A stretch of 64,000 nt of DNA from Chamaecyparis obtusa (GCA_027943335.1 BSBK01001535.1:171001-235000); one strand, 5' to 3'. Shown: positions 25,001 through 37,740, numbered from the stretch's first letter. Numbers and translations: made by a program. The notes: generated by a model from the letters alone, not told the origin.

Positions 25001-26036
25001 TGTCGAAGAACCTTGCGAGGCACCTTTTTTGTTATTCGATCTAATTGATATCTACTAATATGACAAATAGGGCATTCTGTTGCAAATTCATGTTGTTTAT
25101 AATATATAATATGATCGTTCGAACATGCATGTATTGTTTGATATTCCATTCCAATATCTTTCATAATGGCAGATAATTCTCGATACGAGCGAGGTAGAAT
25201 GTTTGATGGTGGTAACAAACACTCACCTTCCAACCTATGACCAAAAATATAATTTGTTAATTTAAAGAATATTAATTGCTACACGATTCACCCAATATTA
25301 ATTGTAAGGGAATTACGACTAAAATAATGAAAAAAGATGACATACCTTAACATACGTGTCATTGCTATGTTGGATAAACCATTCATAACTTTCAAGTTCA
25401 CCAACAACAATACAACGGCAAGAAGAGTTGTTTCGGAGCCTTCATATAGGGGCTCGTGTGCCTTCTCAAGTATAGGTACATCAAGATCTGCATCAACATC
25501 ATCATCATCTTGATCATCGTGATCATCTTGATCTTCTTCATCATCATGGTCTTCTTCCATGTTATCATTACCTTCTACTTCTATATTCACACCTCCATGT
25601 TCCCTCATTTGGAAATCCACATTCTCCAGATTGTCATGGTCCATAAAATGAAACTGAGGGACGTTGACCTATATGAAAATGATGACCTTATATTAACCAT
25701 GAACATGTTGTCATCATCAAATCATGTCTTATGTATTTTATAAAATATTAAAATACATACCAATGGATGAAATTTGTTTCCCCCTTCAATGTGACCATGT
25801 TACCTACAATGTTCCTCAGCTGTTTTGATTAGATATCTTCGAGTCTTTAAGCCCTTACAAAGTTTGCAAGGACAATAACATTTTCCATCACCCTTTCTTT
25901 TTAAGTTAGACCATAGTCTAGCAATTGTCTCGCTATTTTTTTGTGTGTTGATATCGTCAGACATGGTCTTTCTTAAATGGAATGACTCATTGGTGGAAGA
26001 AGGATGATTTGTTTGCAACCTGCTGATAAAAATCAT
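21889..26036 (-). pseudogene. TNP2-type CACTA transposase (Transposase_21), stop-bearing
   Basis: Regions in order are: Transpos_assoc-like CYCPCKLCKG with HC..HGHIEGG (26036-25750); an acidic linker with PLYEGSETT-LLAVVLLLVNLK (25645-25300); KVPRKVLRHIPIIPRLQ and CPICHISRY (25233-24973); Transposase_21 core LSLAADGVNPFGEM and PPWLSIKREHIMLSL (24954-24664); HDAPGLTHFCG (24599-24381); HLFDPMHIGKNV (23916-23560); DUF4218 with GPVPTRSMWMVERHLKFLKG (23365-22946); DUF4216 with EQVFYSEVPHKQGWSFVVR (22608 on); then an Asp-rich tail. TNP2 is the catalytic protein that cuts CACTA ends. An in-frame TAA at about 25798 in the first exon and a TGA near 24178 break it. The chosen ATG is the first in frame with Transpos_assoc. 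Confidence 0.85.
21893..22097. repeat. ATC/GAT trinucleotide microsatellite within the TNP2 reading frame
   Basis: About 65 mostly ATC triplets, interrupted by single changes such as GCC and ACC, encode on the minus strand an almost uninterrupted run of Asp with scattered Gly ending in Gln and a stop. The opposite strand therefore shows a meaningless Ile-rich open frame. Confidence 0.95.
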
Positions 26037-27110
26037 TACTGAACAACCATTTTCTCAACCATTTTAATATCGAAAACATCATATGAAATATCTTTATCAT
26101 TTAGATTTTAATGCTATATTTTAACTTTTAATCAAAATTCTGTGTAATATAAGGACCCCTATATCACCATTTTACTGAGAGTCAAGCATCAAGTCATCGG
26201 TAAGTTAACACAACTTGATAAATTTGGGAGTAAGCTTCATTTAAATCATTTAAATTTGGGAGTAAGCTTCATTTGTTTGGTATGAATATGTTGAGTTGTT
26301 AACCCAAGTGTTGACAGTATCACTCCCTATTAAATCATTTAGCTGGGATATCAATTAGTGATATCATTGTTCAACATATTAGTAAGCTTCACTCCCTATT
26401 AAATCAATTAGCTGGGATAAATGCTAAAGTAGGTAGAGGAAAAAATTAGGACAAATGGAAGAGTAGACAATTGGCAGTCAAGTTCTTGAGTTCTTCTCAA
26501 GATGGTTCAATTTATGCTTGTTATTTTCCTTACAACATTACTACCTGGCTATTGCCCTTTTAGAGTACATTATTAAATGGCCCCTACTAAAGAATATATC
26601 AGTTCCTATTAGGAGAATATGCATCTGGTTGGGTTCCTATTTTAGTGGTTTGGAGATGTGTTTTGGGATGCTTGGAAAGGGTCTTTTTTAGGGGAATGGT
26701 TTTCTGTTGTTCTTGTGGATGAGAAAGAACACGTGATAACATGATGGAATTTCTTTTTGTTGTGTTGGGAATTTGGCTTTCATTTTAGTTCACGTTATGA
26801 TCTTTTTGGTTCATTTATCTTAAGTTATATTATTTGCAGTCTTTAGTTGCAGGCGCTGGCAACCACTTTATATCACAGAAAGAATCTGCATCTGTTTGGG
26901 TTACTAGAGGGCCCCAAGACTCAGATGGACTAGCAAAAATAACTCGCTAAGCAACAAATTTAAGTTGCAGAATATGTCACATGTGACTCTTTCTTGTCAA
27001 ATCATTTAATTGTCTTTCAAAAAAAAAAAATAGAGATCACAAACTTTTCTAACATGGATCTGTCAATTTTTAGATTACACATTCAATCAAATGTAGAACA
27101 TCTGGAATAA
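26037..27110. other. divergent intergenic region between TNP2 and the GDSL gene
   Basis: No frame is supported. A 24-base phrase ending AAATTTGGGAGTAAGCTTCATTT occurs twice in tandem (26224-26272), and ACTCCCTATTAAATCA-TTAGCTGGGAT occurs twice (26322 and 26390). These local duplications may be regulatory or simply recent slippage products. Confidence 0.45.
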
Positions 27111-27117
27111 TATAAAG
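27111..27117 (+). promoter_or_regulatory. TATA box of the GDSL gene
   Basis: TATAAAG lies 93 bases before the ATG, a usual plant spacing if transcription starts near 27140 and the 5' UTR is about 60 nt. It implies that the gene entered the element with its core promoter. Confidence 0.6.
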
Positions 27118-27203
27118 GCACCCTTGTAGCTTGACAGCAGGGTAAAGCATCCGAGTTTTATCTTCTGAGACCTTGGTGTGCTTAGTTCACTGATAGGTTA
27201 TAA

Positions 27204-28790
27204 ATGGCGAAGGTTTGGCCTGCAATTTTTATAGTGATGGGATTATTCACATTTGCCACTGCCTCTACTACTCCTACCATTTTTATCTTTGGAGATTCAT
27301 TAGTGGACATAGGAAACAATAATTACATTACTACTCTTTCCAAGGGAGATATTTGGTTCAATGGCATTGACTTTGGAAATGGATTACCAACTGGAAGGTT
27401 TTGCAATGGAAGAACCATTCCAAATTACATCTGTATGGGAAAAGTTCCTAACTACATTTTTTCCACTTCTCCCAAGTCCAGAGCTTGTGTTGTAAGTTTG
27501 CAAAGTTAATTAGTGTTTCTTTTTTTATGGTAGGCCAAATCATGGGGGTGCCTTTTCCGGTCCCATATTTAGATCCAGAAGCAAATGGGAGAAACATACT
27601 ACTAGGAGTCAACTTTGCCTCTGGAGGCTCTGGAATTCTGCCTTCCACTGGCTACAAATATGTAAGTGTCAAATAGCCTTAAAAGATATAGTTTTTCCTA
27701 TTCCAACACAACTAAATATGATGTGGTGTTTGGTATAGTAAGAGTAATCAATCCTCATTGGCTTTTAAACAACACATTTCATAAAATACCAACCAACTTA
27801 AAAGCATTTTATCTTACATACCTGTTTGCAGATTGGCAGAATACCCTTTGAGAGGCAGATTGAGTTCTTCTCCAACACAAAGGCAGACTTGGTTTCTGTG
27901 TTGGAACAAGCTGAAAATGCTACTCATCTCATCTCCACAGCTCTTTTCTACATTAAAATTGGAAGCTATGATTATATTTCCAATTACTTTATCTCGCAGT
28001 CAAAAGTTTCTCAACTCTACAATGTGAGCCAATACCAGGAACTGCTTCTTAGCAAGTTTTCAGAACAGCTCAAGGTGACCCCATCCTACTCTTATTAATA
28101 GATTTGAAGACATACTAATTAAGATTCACTTATGAGCTCACTAGGCAGGACTCAGGCTTGAAATGCTGTGAGGGAATAGTTTAATGCAATTGAACACAAA
28201 AAACCATCACATAATCTTAACACAACTTAATTACCCACTAATATGACAATCACATATTATTCAAGGTTTGATGTTTGGGAAGTCACATCACAGATTCTAT
28301 TATCTATTTTGTGGTGCAGAGTTTATATGAGATGGGAGCTAGAAAATTTCTTGTGTCCAATCTAGTACCCCTAGGTTGTACGCCATTGCTTATAAGTTCA
28401 AGAAACCCAAATAATGGAAGCTGTGTACATTACATCAATAGTATTATCACAAAATTCAACTTGGGTCTGGAAAACATGCTTCAAAATGAACTGCAGATGG
28501 AATTATCTGATGCGCACTTTGTGCTGAGCGACAATTATGCCATTCTTTCTCAAGTCATCGACAATCTAGTTGCATTTGGTAAGTTGCTATTATTATATTC
28601 TCAAATAGCCCTATTTTAATGTAATCTAATATTTCTAATTTAGGAAACTTTGATGGGTGTAGGATTCAAATATGCAAATGAGAGTTGCTGCGGGATAGGG
28701 CGTCTGAGAGCAGAGTTTCCCTGTACTCCCATTTCGAGGTTGTGTTTCCACCATGCAGATTACGTGTTTTGGGACGCCTTACTCAAATGA
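27204..28790 (+). pseudogene. GDSL esterase/lipase (SGNH hydrolase), five exons, C-terminal end damaged
   Basis: Exons 27204-27432, 27534-27661, 27832-28074, 28320-28578 and 28663-28790 join in phase to 328 residues. A signal peptide (1-21) is followed by FIFGDSLVD with the nucleophile Ser32, GIDFGNGLPTGRFCNGRTIP, the NFASGGSGI block II, then the block III segment, LYEMGARKFLVSNLVPLGC, and FKYANESCCG. Members are secreted hydrolases acting on acyl or acetyl esters of lipids and polysaccharides. Two catalytic positions are lost. The oxyanion Asn of block III is Tyr165 (GSYD), and the final DxxH reads FWDALLK then stop, because about two bases are missing where HxxE would follow (SNEE appears in the next frame). 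It is a captured, probably inactive copy. Confidence 0.8.
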
Positions 28791-30780
28791 GGAAAGAGTC
28801 CAATTGTCTCAAATGTAGGCATAAGAGTTCCAGCCCCAAAAAATGGGTGAATACCATCATGGGAATGGACAAAGAAGAGAGAGAAAGGAAAAAGAAACAA
28901 ACTAAAAAGATGACTACTAAAATAGTAGAGGAGATGAAGAAGGTTGAAGTTGTTCCTATGTAATAAGCACTTATAGATGATATTAATTTTTAGGATATAG
29001 CTTATGCATCCAGACAAGACATATATATATTTTCCTTTGATGCTCCTATGATTGAGAGGGATACAACAAAGAAGAGTGATAAGAAGGACAAGAAAACTGC
29101 TCATCCAAAGAGTAGTGGTACAGAAGATCAAAGTGAAATAGGTGTCCCTCCTTCAAGGAACACAACTAGAAACAAAGAATAGGACATTGTTCCTTTAGAG
29201 AAAACTATAGTGCTTAATGAGAAAGAGGAAGAGGAAAATACTAAGAAGGTTCAAGACACTACTAAGACAAGTGATGAATTTAAGTGGTAAACATTGATTC
29301 CTCATTGCTTCTAAAACAAAAATTGAAGCTTTCAATAGGTTCCTTCAAGGATCATTCCTCTCTCATTCAGAATAAAGAAGAGTGGGATGCCTTAAGTAAG
29401 ATAAAAGATAAGAGAAAGGTAGAAGCCTTTAATCAGTATGAAAATGCACACAATTGATATATTTTAGCATCACTTGAAATTATTTAAGGAATGTGCTAAT
29501 GAAGTTAAGTATGTGTTCTATCAATTTTTCTTGAAATGACCTAGTTTTTCAAAAAAGCATAAAGGATGAGATTGACTCCATTGAGTCATAGATCACACAA
29601 TTGGCAATAATATATATAATATTTCAAAGGATAAGGATGCAGAAACTAGAGCTTAAATTGAGAAGCTTAATTCATAGCTTTCATTTCTTTAGGACTATAG
29701 GGAGCGGATAAAGAGACAATTATATTAGTTGAGGGAATCAATGAATTGAGGCTTTCCTCATTTGAGAAGGAAGATCCTATCAGTTTTTGGGTTTTGGTCA
29801 AAACTAAATTTTCTATATTGGCCATGACTATGCAAACAAGGGTTTACAGTTTATTAAAAAACTTACAAACCCAATGTATAAATGTGTATAAATAGAACCA
29901 CACATTATCTAAATTATGACTAACTTTTATTAGAAATCACACCATTTTTACCTCTATCATTGCTTAAAGAATAATTAAGTTAAATTGATTAATTAAAATG
30001 AAGGGAAAAAACTCAAACTAAAAAGTTAGCACATTTCACAACATAGAAAATTTTGAATTTGATGAAAGTTTTGAATAGTTGAGTAAATTAAATCTATTTT
30101 CAGATCAAACTACATGAAGATTTCAAAATTCAAGCGAATCAAATTTGCCCATTCTCATATGCCAGTTTCTAACAATCATAAGACCGTGAGCCCTGTGTCT
30201 ACAGCAAAGAGTAAGCGGGAGGATTTGAAGCAAAGGTTATTGTAGGTTGAACTCGGCCTTGCAATTATAAAAGACGTTCAGACCTTGCTGAGTATTTCAA
30301 ATAAATCATGAGTACCATGTTTACAGTGGCATTTCTATGCAGGACAAATACAAAGGTAAAACTGTGCCATTAAAATCTCAGTGATTGTTTTTTCAAAACT
30401 ACATTCCAAAACCATTGATTATGCATTGGTTATATGGCATTGCATCCTAAACCCTAGTTGCAGCTTTCATAATTCTCAGTCATAGAATTTACAAACCATA
30501 CTCAAACACCAGTAAACATACACATTGATTCATATATCACATTGATTCAATACCAGAGATGAGTACAAGAATCGAAAATGACAATGCAGTACGTGGTAAT
30601 GCGAAATATAGCAGACATGATCATGGATTAACATACCTCAAACTCTGGAAGATAAGAAATGTGCTATTAACCTTGGGAGAATTGAGCGTTGTTGCGGAAT
30701 AAGCTCCGCTAGTCCGCTCAGCTCCTTAGCTCAGTGAAAATCCCAATTCACGCGCTCACTCACTGCCGTAAAAATGAAAA
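28791..30780 (+). other. decayed Lys/Glu-rich coding remnant, then unrecognised sequence
   Basis: From 28791 to about 29760 plus-strand frames are rich in Lys and Glu with heptad-like spacing (KEERERKKKQTKK, DYRERIKRQL), interrupted by many stops. They resemble a coiled-coil protein but no family is named. From 29760 to 30780 nothing is recognised. A slightly GC-richer patch near 30690-30770 precedes the next CACTA-like terminus. Confidence 0.35.
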
Positions 30781-30789
30781 TGATTGAAA

Positions 30790-30977
30790 TGTTCTTTTTA
30801 ACTAATATGCTCGTGTTCATCAAACTTTCGATAGGCATATATTCATCGAAAGTTCGACGAACATGGGGATAGATTTTTTAAAAAACAATTTTTTTCCTTC
30901 TATACCCCGACCAACCTAAACCATTTTCATTAATGGTCGAAAATAATGGTCGAAAAATGATGTCAAATGTACTAGTG
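30790..30977 (-). repeat. CACTA-like right terminus, internal copy 1
   Basis: It ends ...CAAATGTACTAGTG. Read inward from the right, the sequence CACTAGTACATTTGACATC matches the left terminus of the big element in 14 of the first 17 bases. It is preceded by subterminal motifs (ATGGTCGAAAA twice) and ATTCATCGAAAGTTCGACGAAC. The next bases are AAA, not TAC, so it is not the partner of the left end at the LTR junction. Confidence 0.65.
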
Positions 30978-33900
30978 AAAGATTATAAGAAGATATGCAG
31001 TGTTGAATCATCCCTGGGTTCTCTCTGCATCAGTGATTCCAAGGCATTGTAGAATCCTCAAGTTGAGTTGAGCTGATTTCAAAGCAAGTCCTAAGTGATT
31101 ACAGGTGGATTAATGAACTTACAGAGCTGAGTGTATCCGACTCAACTTGAATCTACTTTGATCCATCTATAATCACTTAGGATTTCAACCCAACTCAACT
31201 TGAGGATTCTACAATGCCTTGGAATCAACTCAAGAAGTTAGGCTCAACTCAAAGTTCAATTGAAAGTCTCTGACTTTGGGAAACTGAACAGAGATTCAAT
31301 TCTACATATCAAAGAAAGTTAAATAAGGTGGATACTGAACAACCATATGAGAACTTTTTCTTGAATCAGTTTTCCTTAAAGAAGCAAGTGGAAAACTGAA
31401 TGCCACCCTTGTCAATTGATGGCATTCGATCATTTCATGATTGGCGTATGGATGGAAGAGATCATATTTGTTATTTGTATCAATGTAAGGATGTTTAATG
31501 GTTTCTTTCTCTGCATAGGCCAAATGTTATGCTAGTGAAAACTTGAAATACAAAATTTTGTTTGTGCAGATGGTAACAACTCTGGATTTATGATTTTGAT
31601 GGTTAGACTTAGAAGGTTAGTCCATTTTTCTCTGCATAAAATGTTGTTGTAATGAGCATGCTAGAGATTGTGGAAGACAACTTCCATGCTCTGGAGAATT
31701 ATTGTCATGAAAACAAAGAACGTGACTGGCCACTATATCTCTAAAGATGACCTCACCACAAACAATGATGATAAAAAGTAGTCAAGAAGCTGGGAAGCCA
31801 ATATTAAATGTTTGTTTTTTAACCCATCGGAATTTCCATAGTAAATTTCTACAGTGTTCAATTTACCTAACTTCACCAAATATGTTAAGAAGGTTAGTAA
31901 ATAAAATGATCAAATAATTTCATGTTGATAGACTTCCAAACCCTAGAAATGGTTATGAGGTAATTCTGTAGCAAACTGAGATTGATTGAAACAAATAACT
32001 TTATCTCTTCACAAAATATTTGATAATTTAAAATCTTTGACTGGTACCTCTTTTTCGAGTCTGTCAAAGTGCAACTCACTATTTGCTAATTGTTTTCAAT
32101 CCAATCCCCCTGTTCAACACTACCCCTGCTCAATGCAACAAACTGATTAATTTCAAAAGGAAATGACCATCTGTGATGACATGTTGAATATAAGCATCAG
32201 AACTCGAACATTACTCAACAATCATACACTTTGGAATTAGGTTGAACATGAATATATTCAAAATGGATTAAAATAATCTTAAACCCCTTTAAGATATGGA
32301 GATGCTCTGTCTCTAATTTCAATGTGCGACAGACAGTCTTTAACAAGAACACAATATTCATCGCCCATAGGACTGTTACAAATTCAGATCTTTAAAATTG
32401 TTTGTGAATGACCGACTCAATAACAATTCGTCCTTCAAAAACTAATACCATACGTTTAGACTGCAAACCCAATGCTTAGCAACATAGACAATATAAATTC
32501 AGGGACAATTAACATTTAGACTCGCTTCCAACCTTATATATTTTATTCCAATGCACCCGATGCATATATAAACTGTTCTTTCATAATAACAAAACTTCCA
32601 CCATATAAACCCGACAGATGTGAAACTATTCTATTCTTCCATATACAGCAATATGAACACATAAAAAAAATTGACTTCACTAACAAATTTGCATATGCTC
32701 TGTTAACGATATAAAATACATGTTAGTTAATGTCATCCCTTGAATATTAGGCCTTCTATGTTCATGGGATGATCTTCATTATTCCGAGGGCTTTGCTACA
32801 ACAATTAAAACAATTCAATGAGTTTGTTGTTCTTACAAACTGGTGAAACAGTCAAATAATCAATATCCCTTTAAACTTCATTCAAATAGAAAATGGAATT
32901 ATTTTCGATATACATGCAGACCAAAGTTGGAGAAGGATGGAATGAAAAAGAGTACTTTTTTTTTTCGCACATTTTTACCTATTTTTTTGTGTAAGTCTGA
33001 TTTTTCAATTGGTATGGCTTGGTACGGGTGTGAAATTTATATAGTTGGAAAGGTAATTGTATTACAGATTGTTTTCGTTCTTACCAATCCAAAAGAAAAT
33101 GTCATTTGATTGGTCTAATAAGCCAATCTTTCTAACAGACCTGTTTAGAAACTAGGGTTTCCAGTTTGACTAAAAAATTCAGTTCTATTCATTGTTAAGG
33201 TTAAGAATCTTAAAATTTTGTGGAGAGGACTGTATTGATGTGTTTTGCAATATCCCAAAGTTGTAGGGCTCCATTTTGAGGTTTGCATGTGCAAATATCT
33301 GACAGTTGGTTTGAGACAAAAAGTGGACAATCCAAGGTTTAGAATTAGTTGTTTGGGCAAAGGAGAATGTGGAGAAAGGCTCTACAGGCCTGATGCAAGT
33401 GGTTTTGATCATCTTTGAGGGTTTTATACAAAGCACATTATGACTATTCTAAGAGGATTTTTTTTGGCAGCCATTGTAGCATAGACAGTCTCAAAACAAA
33501 TTAGAATGTTTGTGTGTCTCAGTATTGAATGTTCAATGGAATCACTTTTGAGATGTTGTGAGAAGGCTTCCAAGTCAGAGTTGAAGGTTTGAAACAACCT
33601 ATGCCTTTGTTAAGAAAAGTATAAAATGATGGTTTACATAAAGAATCTATTTATTTTATTTGTTAGATGGAAACATTTAGCTTTCAATTAGGTAAATATT
33701 AGCTGGTTAACACAGTGAAAAGCTGGCAATCGCTTATGGCCTTATTAGTACGCCTAGTGTGATAAAGATAAATATTAAATATTTAACTATCAATTGGCAT
33801 TTAATATATATCTTTATTGCTACCACTTTGGCATTTGGCATTGATCAAAGATAAGTATCATACTATCAAATGTCTTCAGATTTGTAATTATGTATATTTC

Positions 33901-35640
33901 TTTTATATTTTTGTTTATATATACACATACCATATGCAAGAGTAAAAATATTTTGAACATACCAAGGTACCCAGTTCTCATACCCATACTCATTCCTGTA
34001 CCCATACCAGAAACTTAGTGATATGATTTACATGTATGATGGAAATTAGTGATACGCTCAACAAATTTAGTAATATGAGTGTTTTTGAAAAATATTTTAA
34101 AATTTAGGTATCTTAAAATGTTTGCTAAATTTGTTGAATTATTGTCGTTATTTTCTCGAGTTTTTTGTCATGTCCTGAGGTTTTGAAATTTTTGGGCTAG
34201 CCGAGTCATTGCAAAGCCTAAGTTTTTCAACTATGATTCTAACAATGACAATGAACTCTAGTGATCAAGATGAGTCCAACGATACTTTTAGACTTTAGGT
34301 GGCAGTTTTGACACTCTAGGAGCACTCCACACTTCTTGGAGAAGCCTACCATTTTTTAAAAGCACCAATTCTCATAAAGTTTGATGTCCTAAAAATTTAA
34401 AGTTATTTCGGCATGCTCTGAATTCATATTTCAACATTTTAGTATTTTCCACAACTTGGTGGTTGTGCTGAAATGTAACTGTTTTGATTATAAAGTGACC
34501 CATATTGTTCAAAAATAAAGAGGGTGAATATGATTTTTCTAGAAAGTTATCAAATGGTTCTAAAATATAACTTCTACAAAGATCCCAAAAAGGAGTTATA
34601 AAAGGAGATTGAGAGAATTCATTAACTCATTCTTGATATTTTAGATATTTGATACTTTCTTGAAACCCTAACTAAGGAAGTTAAGTAGGTTTGTTCAACA
34701 ATAGCCCTAGGATAAAAAGTTAATATTGATTTCAAGAGTGAAAGATCTTCCCTAGCCAAAAGAGAAGTGGATTCATATATGATTAAAAAATTGTGCAGGA
34801 TTCTTTGAAGTTGAAGGTTTCTATTGAAGAAGAGATATATTCCCAAATTTGTGTGGAAAAATTTATTGAGATGTGTAAACAAATAATAAATTTGTGTGGA
34901 GCACATTGAAGATTTTATATACATACATCTAAGTTTCCAATCCCGGTTCTAATACAGATGCATCGTGTGCAAAGAAGTTTTCCTCAGGACAGTAGCACTC
35001 CAACCGCAGTCTTTCCATGGCATCTGTGCAAACAAAAAGGGCTGAGGTTTCGTGTGTGCGGTTTGAAAATTAGTGGCATTCACATTTTGGCTTTGCGTGC
35101 GCATAGAAAGAGGGTTTGAATGGGCGCTATTTCAATCACGTCAGCTCACCTACAGTAAAGGAAAAGGTCATTCATGTTGGCCTTGTGCGGTGCCCCCAGA
35201 TATAGCAGGTTCTTTGGACCTCCTTCGGTCAAATTGCCCCCCTAATCTGTGATGTAAAAGCGTGGCTCATCCATTTCTGGTCGTCCTTGTCCATTTGAGA
35301 TAATTTGAAACCTATATAGGGTTCGGATTTAGGTTCTAAGATTCGGTTAAAAAAAAATTTGGGTAGGTTTCAATACTGCAGGTATATATATAGATATTTT
35401 TCAAATATATGTGTGTATGTATATTCATATAACAACTCTAAGGATTTTCAAAAACCTCTGAGTATGAAATGATTGTCACACTGCTACCAGGTTTATTTCA
35501 AATATTATCAAATGGGAAATTATCACGAGGGATGGCAATCAATTTCATCATTTTAAGGATGGCAGTCAATTTCATTTGATCAAAATAAAACATGAAAAAG
35601 AATGAATAACATACCCGCTCCCGCCCGCGCTAAAAAGGAT
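30978..35640. other. CACTA internal sequence without a gene
   Basis: A fold-back at 31035-31226 is listed separately. The rest is AT-rich with no recognisable domain. The patch 34940-35260 is richer in G and C (GTGCGGTGCCCCCAGATATAG) than its surroundings and may be a captured gene fragment, but no frame supports that. Confidence 0.3.
31035..31226. repeat. imperfect inverted repeat (fold-back), arms ~75 bp
   Basis: Left arm GATTCCAAGGCATTGTAGAA... and right arm ...TTCTACAATGCCTTGGAATC pair over most of 75 bases. A related single copy with GATTCCAAGACGTTGTTGAA lies at 17049. This is probably a small MITE-like or LTR-edge-derived family. Confidence 0.7.
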
Positions 35641-35835
35641 ACTCGAAGTTGTGATCAAATGAAGATGCATTTTCTTTTTTTTTTGCTTTTATGCCCGTGT
35701 TGGTCGAAATTTCGACCAACACGGGCATAAAAGTAAAAAAAAAAGAAAATTTATCCTTTATAATGCGACCAACTAAAACCATTTTGCTAGTTGGTCAAAA
35801 AATTTGGTCGAAATTTGGGGTCAATTCTATTAGTG
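35641..35835 (-). repeat. CACTA-like right terminus, internal copy 2, with a 48-bp perfect palindrome
   Basis: It ends ATTCTATTAGTG, which read inward is CACTAATAGAATTGACC. It aligns over ~200 bases with the terminal 240 bases of the big element (37740-37984): ACACGGGCATAAAAGT, TAATGCGACCAA and TTGGTC motifs in the same order. At 35686-35733 CTTTTATGCCCGTGTTGGTC and its exact complement form a 48-base palindrome. The flank after the end is CAA. Confidence 0.7.
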
Positions 35836-37740
35836 CAATTCTTCTATTCATTCTATAATTCCCATTACATCTACATCGATACTCAACATCCTCTAAAACT
35901 ACTCCCCTACTACTTCTCGAGTTGGATTTTTAATAGCATAATAAAAGAAGTTTCAACAGGTTGTAACCGGATAACAAGCCACTAATTGTTCCCAAAACAG
36001 CTTTTAGGTGTCATTTTGGGTGATTTGAATTTCTAGTCTCTCTATTTTTCCCAATGTATATATCATTTATTTGAGACTTAGTTTTAGCTTCAGTCCTACT
36101 AGTATCATTTAATTAAGACTTAGTCTTAGCTTAATTTCTGCTTGTTTTCGATGGGTAGTCATTTTTTGGTAACACAAAGTTTTAGTACCCATGTGAAATA
36201 GTGGATCTCATATCTGATTGCAGGATGGATCTTTTGTACATGATTTGTTGTATTCCTCTATTTTGTTCAATGTGAATATAATTTAGTTAGACTTACTTTA
36301 AGCTTAATTATGCTTTTTTAGAAAGACCTAATGGGTCGTTCTTTAGTTTCTACATACTAGCTGAAAGTGAGAGTCGCTAACTTTCCATTTATGAAAGAGT
36401 CCTTGGGTTTCAAAGATGACAAAGGTGAGATTTAGTAGCACCCAGGTGCCACTTGTTGATGCAGAGCGCTTCCAACTTCAGCTAAAGTAAGCCCAACAAA
36501 ATCACTTCAAATAGTAAACAACTATTTCACTAATGTTTGGTAAGTTCTATAGTTTGTAGTCTTTCAGATTCAGAGAAAAAAAAACTTGTTTCCCTTAATA
36601 ATTGGTCTCCAAGGAATTTGCAAGTCTGTCAAACAACTCTTATAACTAGTTACCAATAGCACATTGTGTTAGATCAGTTTCTTGTTATCAATTCCCTTAA
36701 TGTTCTCTATTCCAGGTTTGTTAACTTTGCAAGTTACTCTAAATTCACAAACATTTCTAATACTCTAAATTCTTTAACTTTCTACCAATCTACAACTGTG
36801 TTCCTTTTATTTGAAGATTTCAGTCTTAAGTTTTGATATTGATCTCTCAGGTTCCTCTATTTTATCTGGACCCTACAGAACAACAAATTTGATCCGGCAC
36901 CTTCAACCAATCTCAGAGACACTTTGATCTAGATGATCAAGCTAGACTAGTGTTGACTGGTCTGGTTCGATGGTGGGTACTTAAATTTTGTTATTGTTGT
37001 CCTTGTCAATGATCACAGTCCCGAACTTGATGGGTTATCCAACTTCCAATCACTGTTTCAATGTTTCAACATTTTATTTCATTTCCCTATTTGGCTCGAA
37101 GCATTCGACTGTACCCAGTTTAGGGCATCAAATCTAGAAGCAACGTTCTAGTTTCCCAAATTCTGCATGCTTAGTATTATTATTACATATTTCCTTGGCT
37201 TGCTTCTCGCCATTGGCATTGAAGGCCAGTGGGAAAATGCAAGTCAAGGCTATTGTTCTATGTCCAAAACTGGTAAGGAACTTCCGGCACGGACTGTCAA
37301 AAGTTTGAGGCTGCGGTACACACAAAATGTAATACAATGTTCACAGATCTAAGTTTCAAAACATAGATGCATTGATAATCAACTCGCAGTATTAGTTAAT
37401 CACTGCTTCATGAATTGATAAGAACAAATTAGTTTAAAACCCTAGCATGCTCGATAGTGAACTCTAGATAGAATGATAAGTATTGCTGCAACAATCGGGT
37501 CAGTTATTACATTCCTCAATAGTTTAAACACACAAGCATGATATTACTTGCTAGTCGACTGTCAACAGTTGACCCAAATTTATAAATAGAAAAAAAATGA
37601 ATATAGAATGAATTTGTGGAAATGCTAATTTATCATATTAACTGTAACAGTCGAGAACCTTAGAAGACATACTCAGACTTTGAAGGGTCTGCTGTTCGAA
37701 AATCCCCAAATCGAAGGCAAGCATTCACTGTACCTCATTC
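35836..37740. other. CACTA internal sequence, nothing firmly recognised
   Basis: Overlapping open frames on both strands at 37134-37352 are the only notable ones. The plus frame begins with a hydrophobic stretch (ITYFLGLLLAIGIEG) like a signal peptide and could be one exon of a captured gene. I do not recognise it, and splice partners were not found. Confidence 0.25.

Noticed and set aside
30977..30980. Right end at 30977 as the partner of the left end at 6771
   Set aside because: Its flank is AAA, while the LTR junction needs TAC; the TIR match is better but the target duplication decides for 37984.
37134..37352. Secreted peptide gene suggested by a signal-peptide-like start
   Set aside because: Only 60 codons, overlapping a similar-sized antisense frame, no family match and no splice partners.
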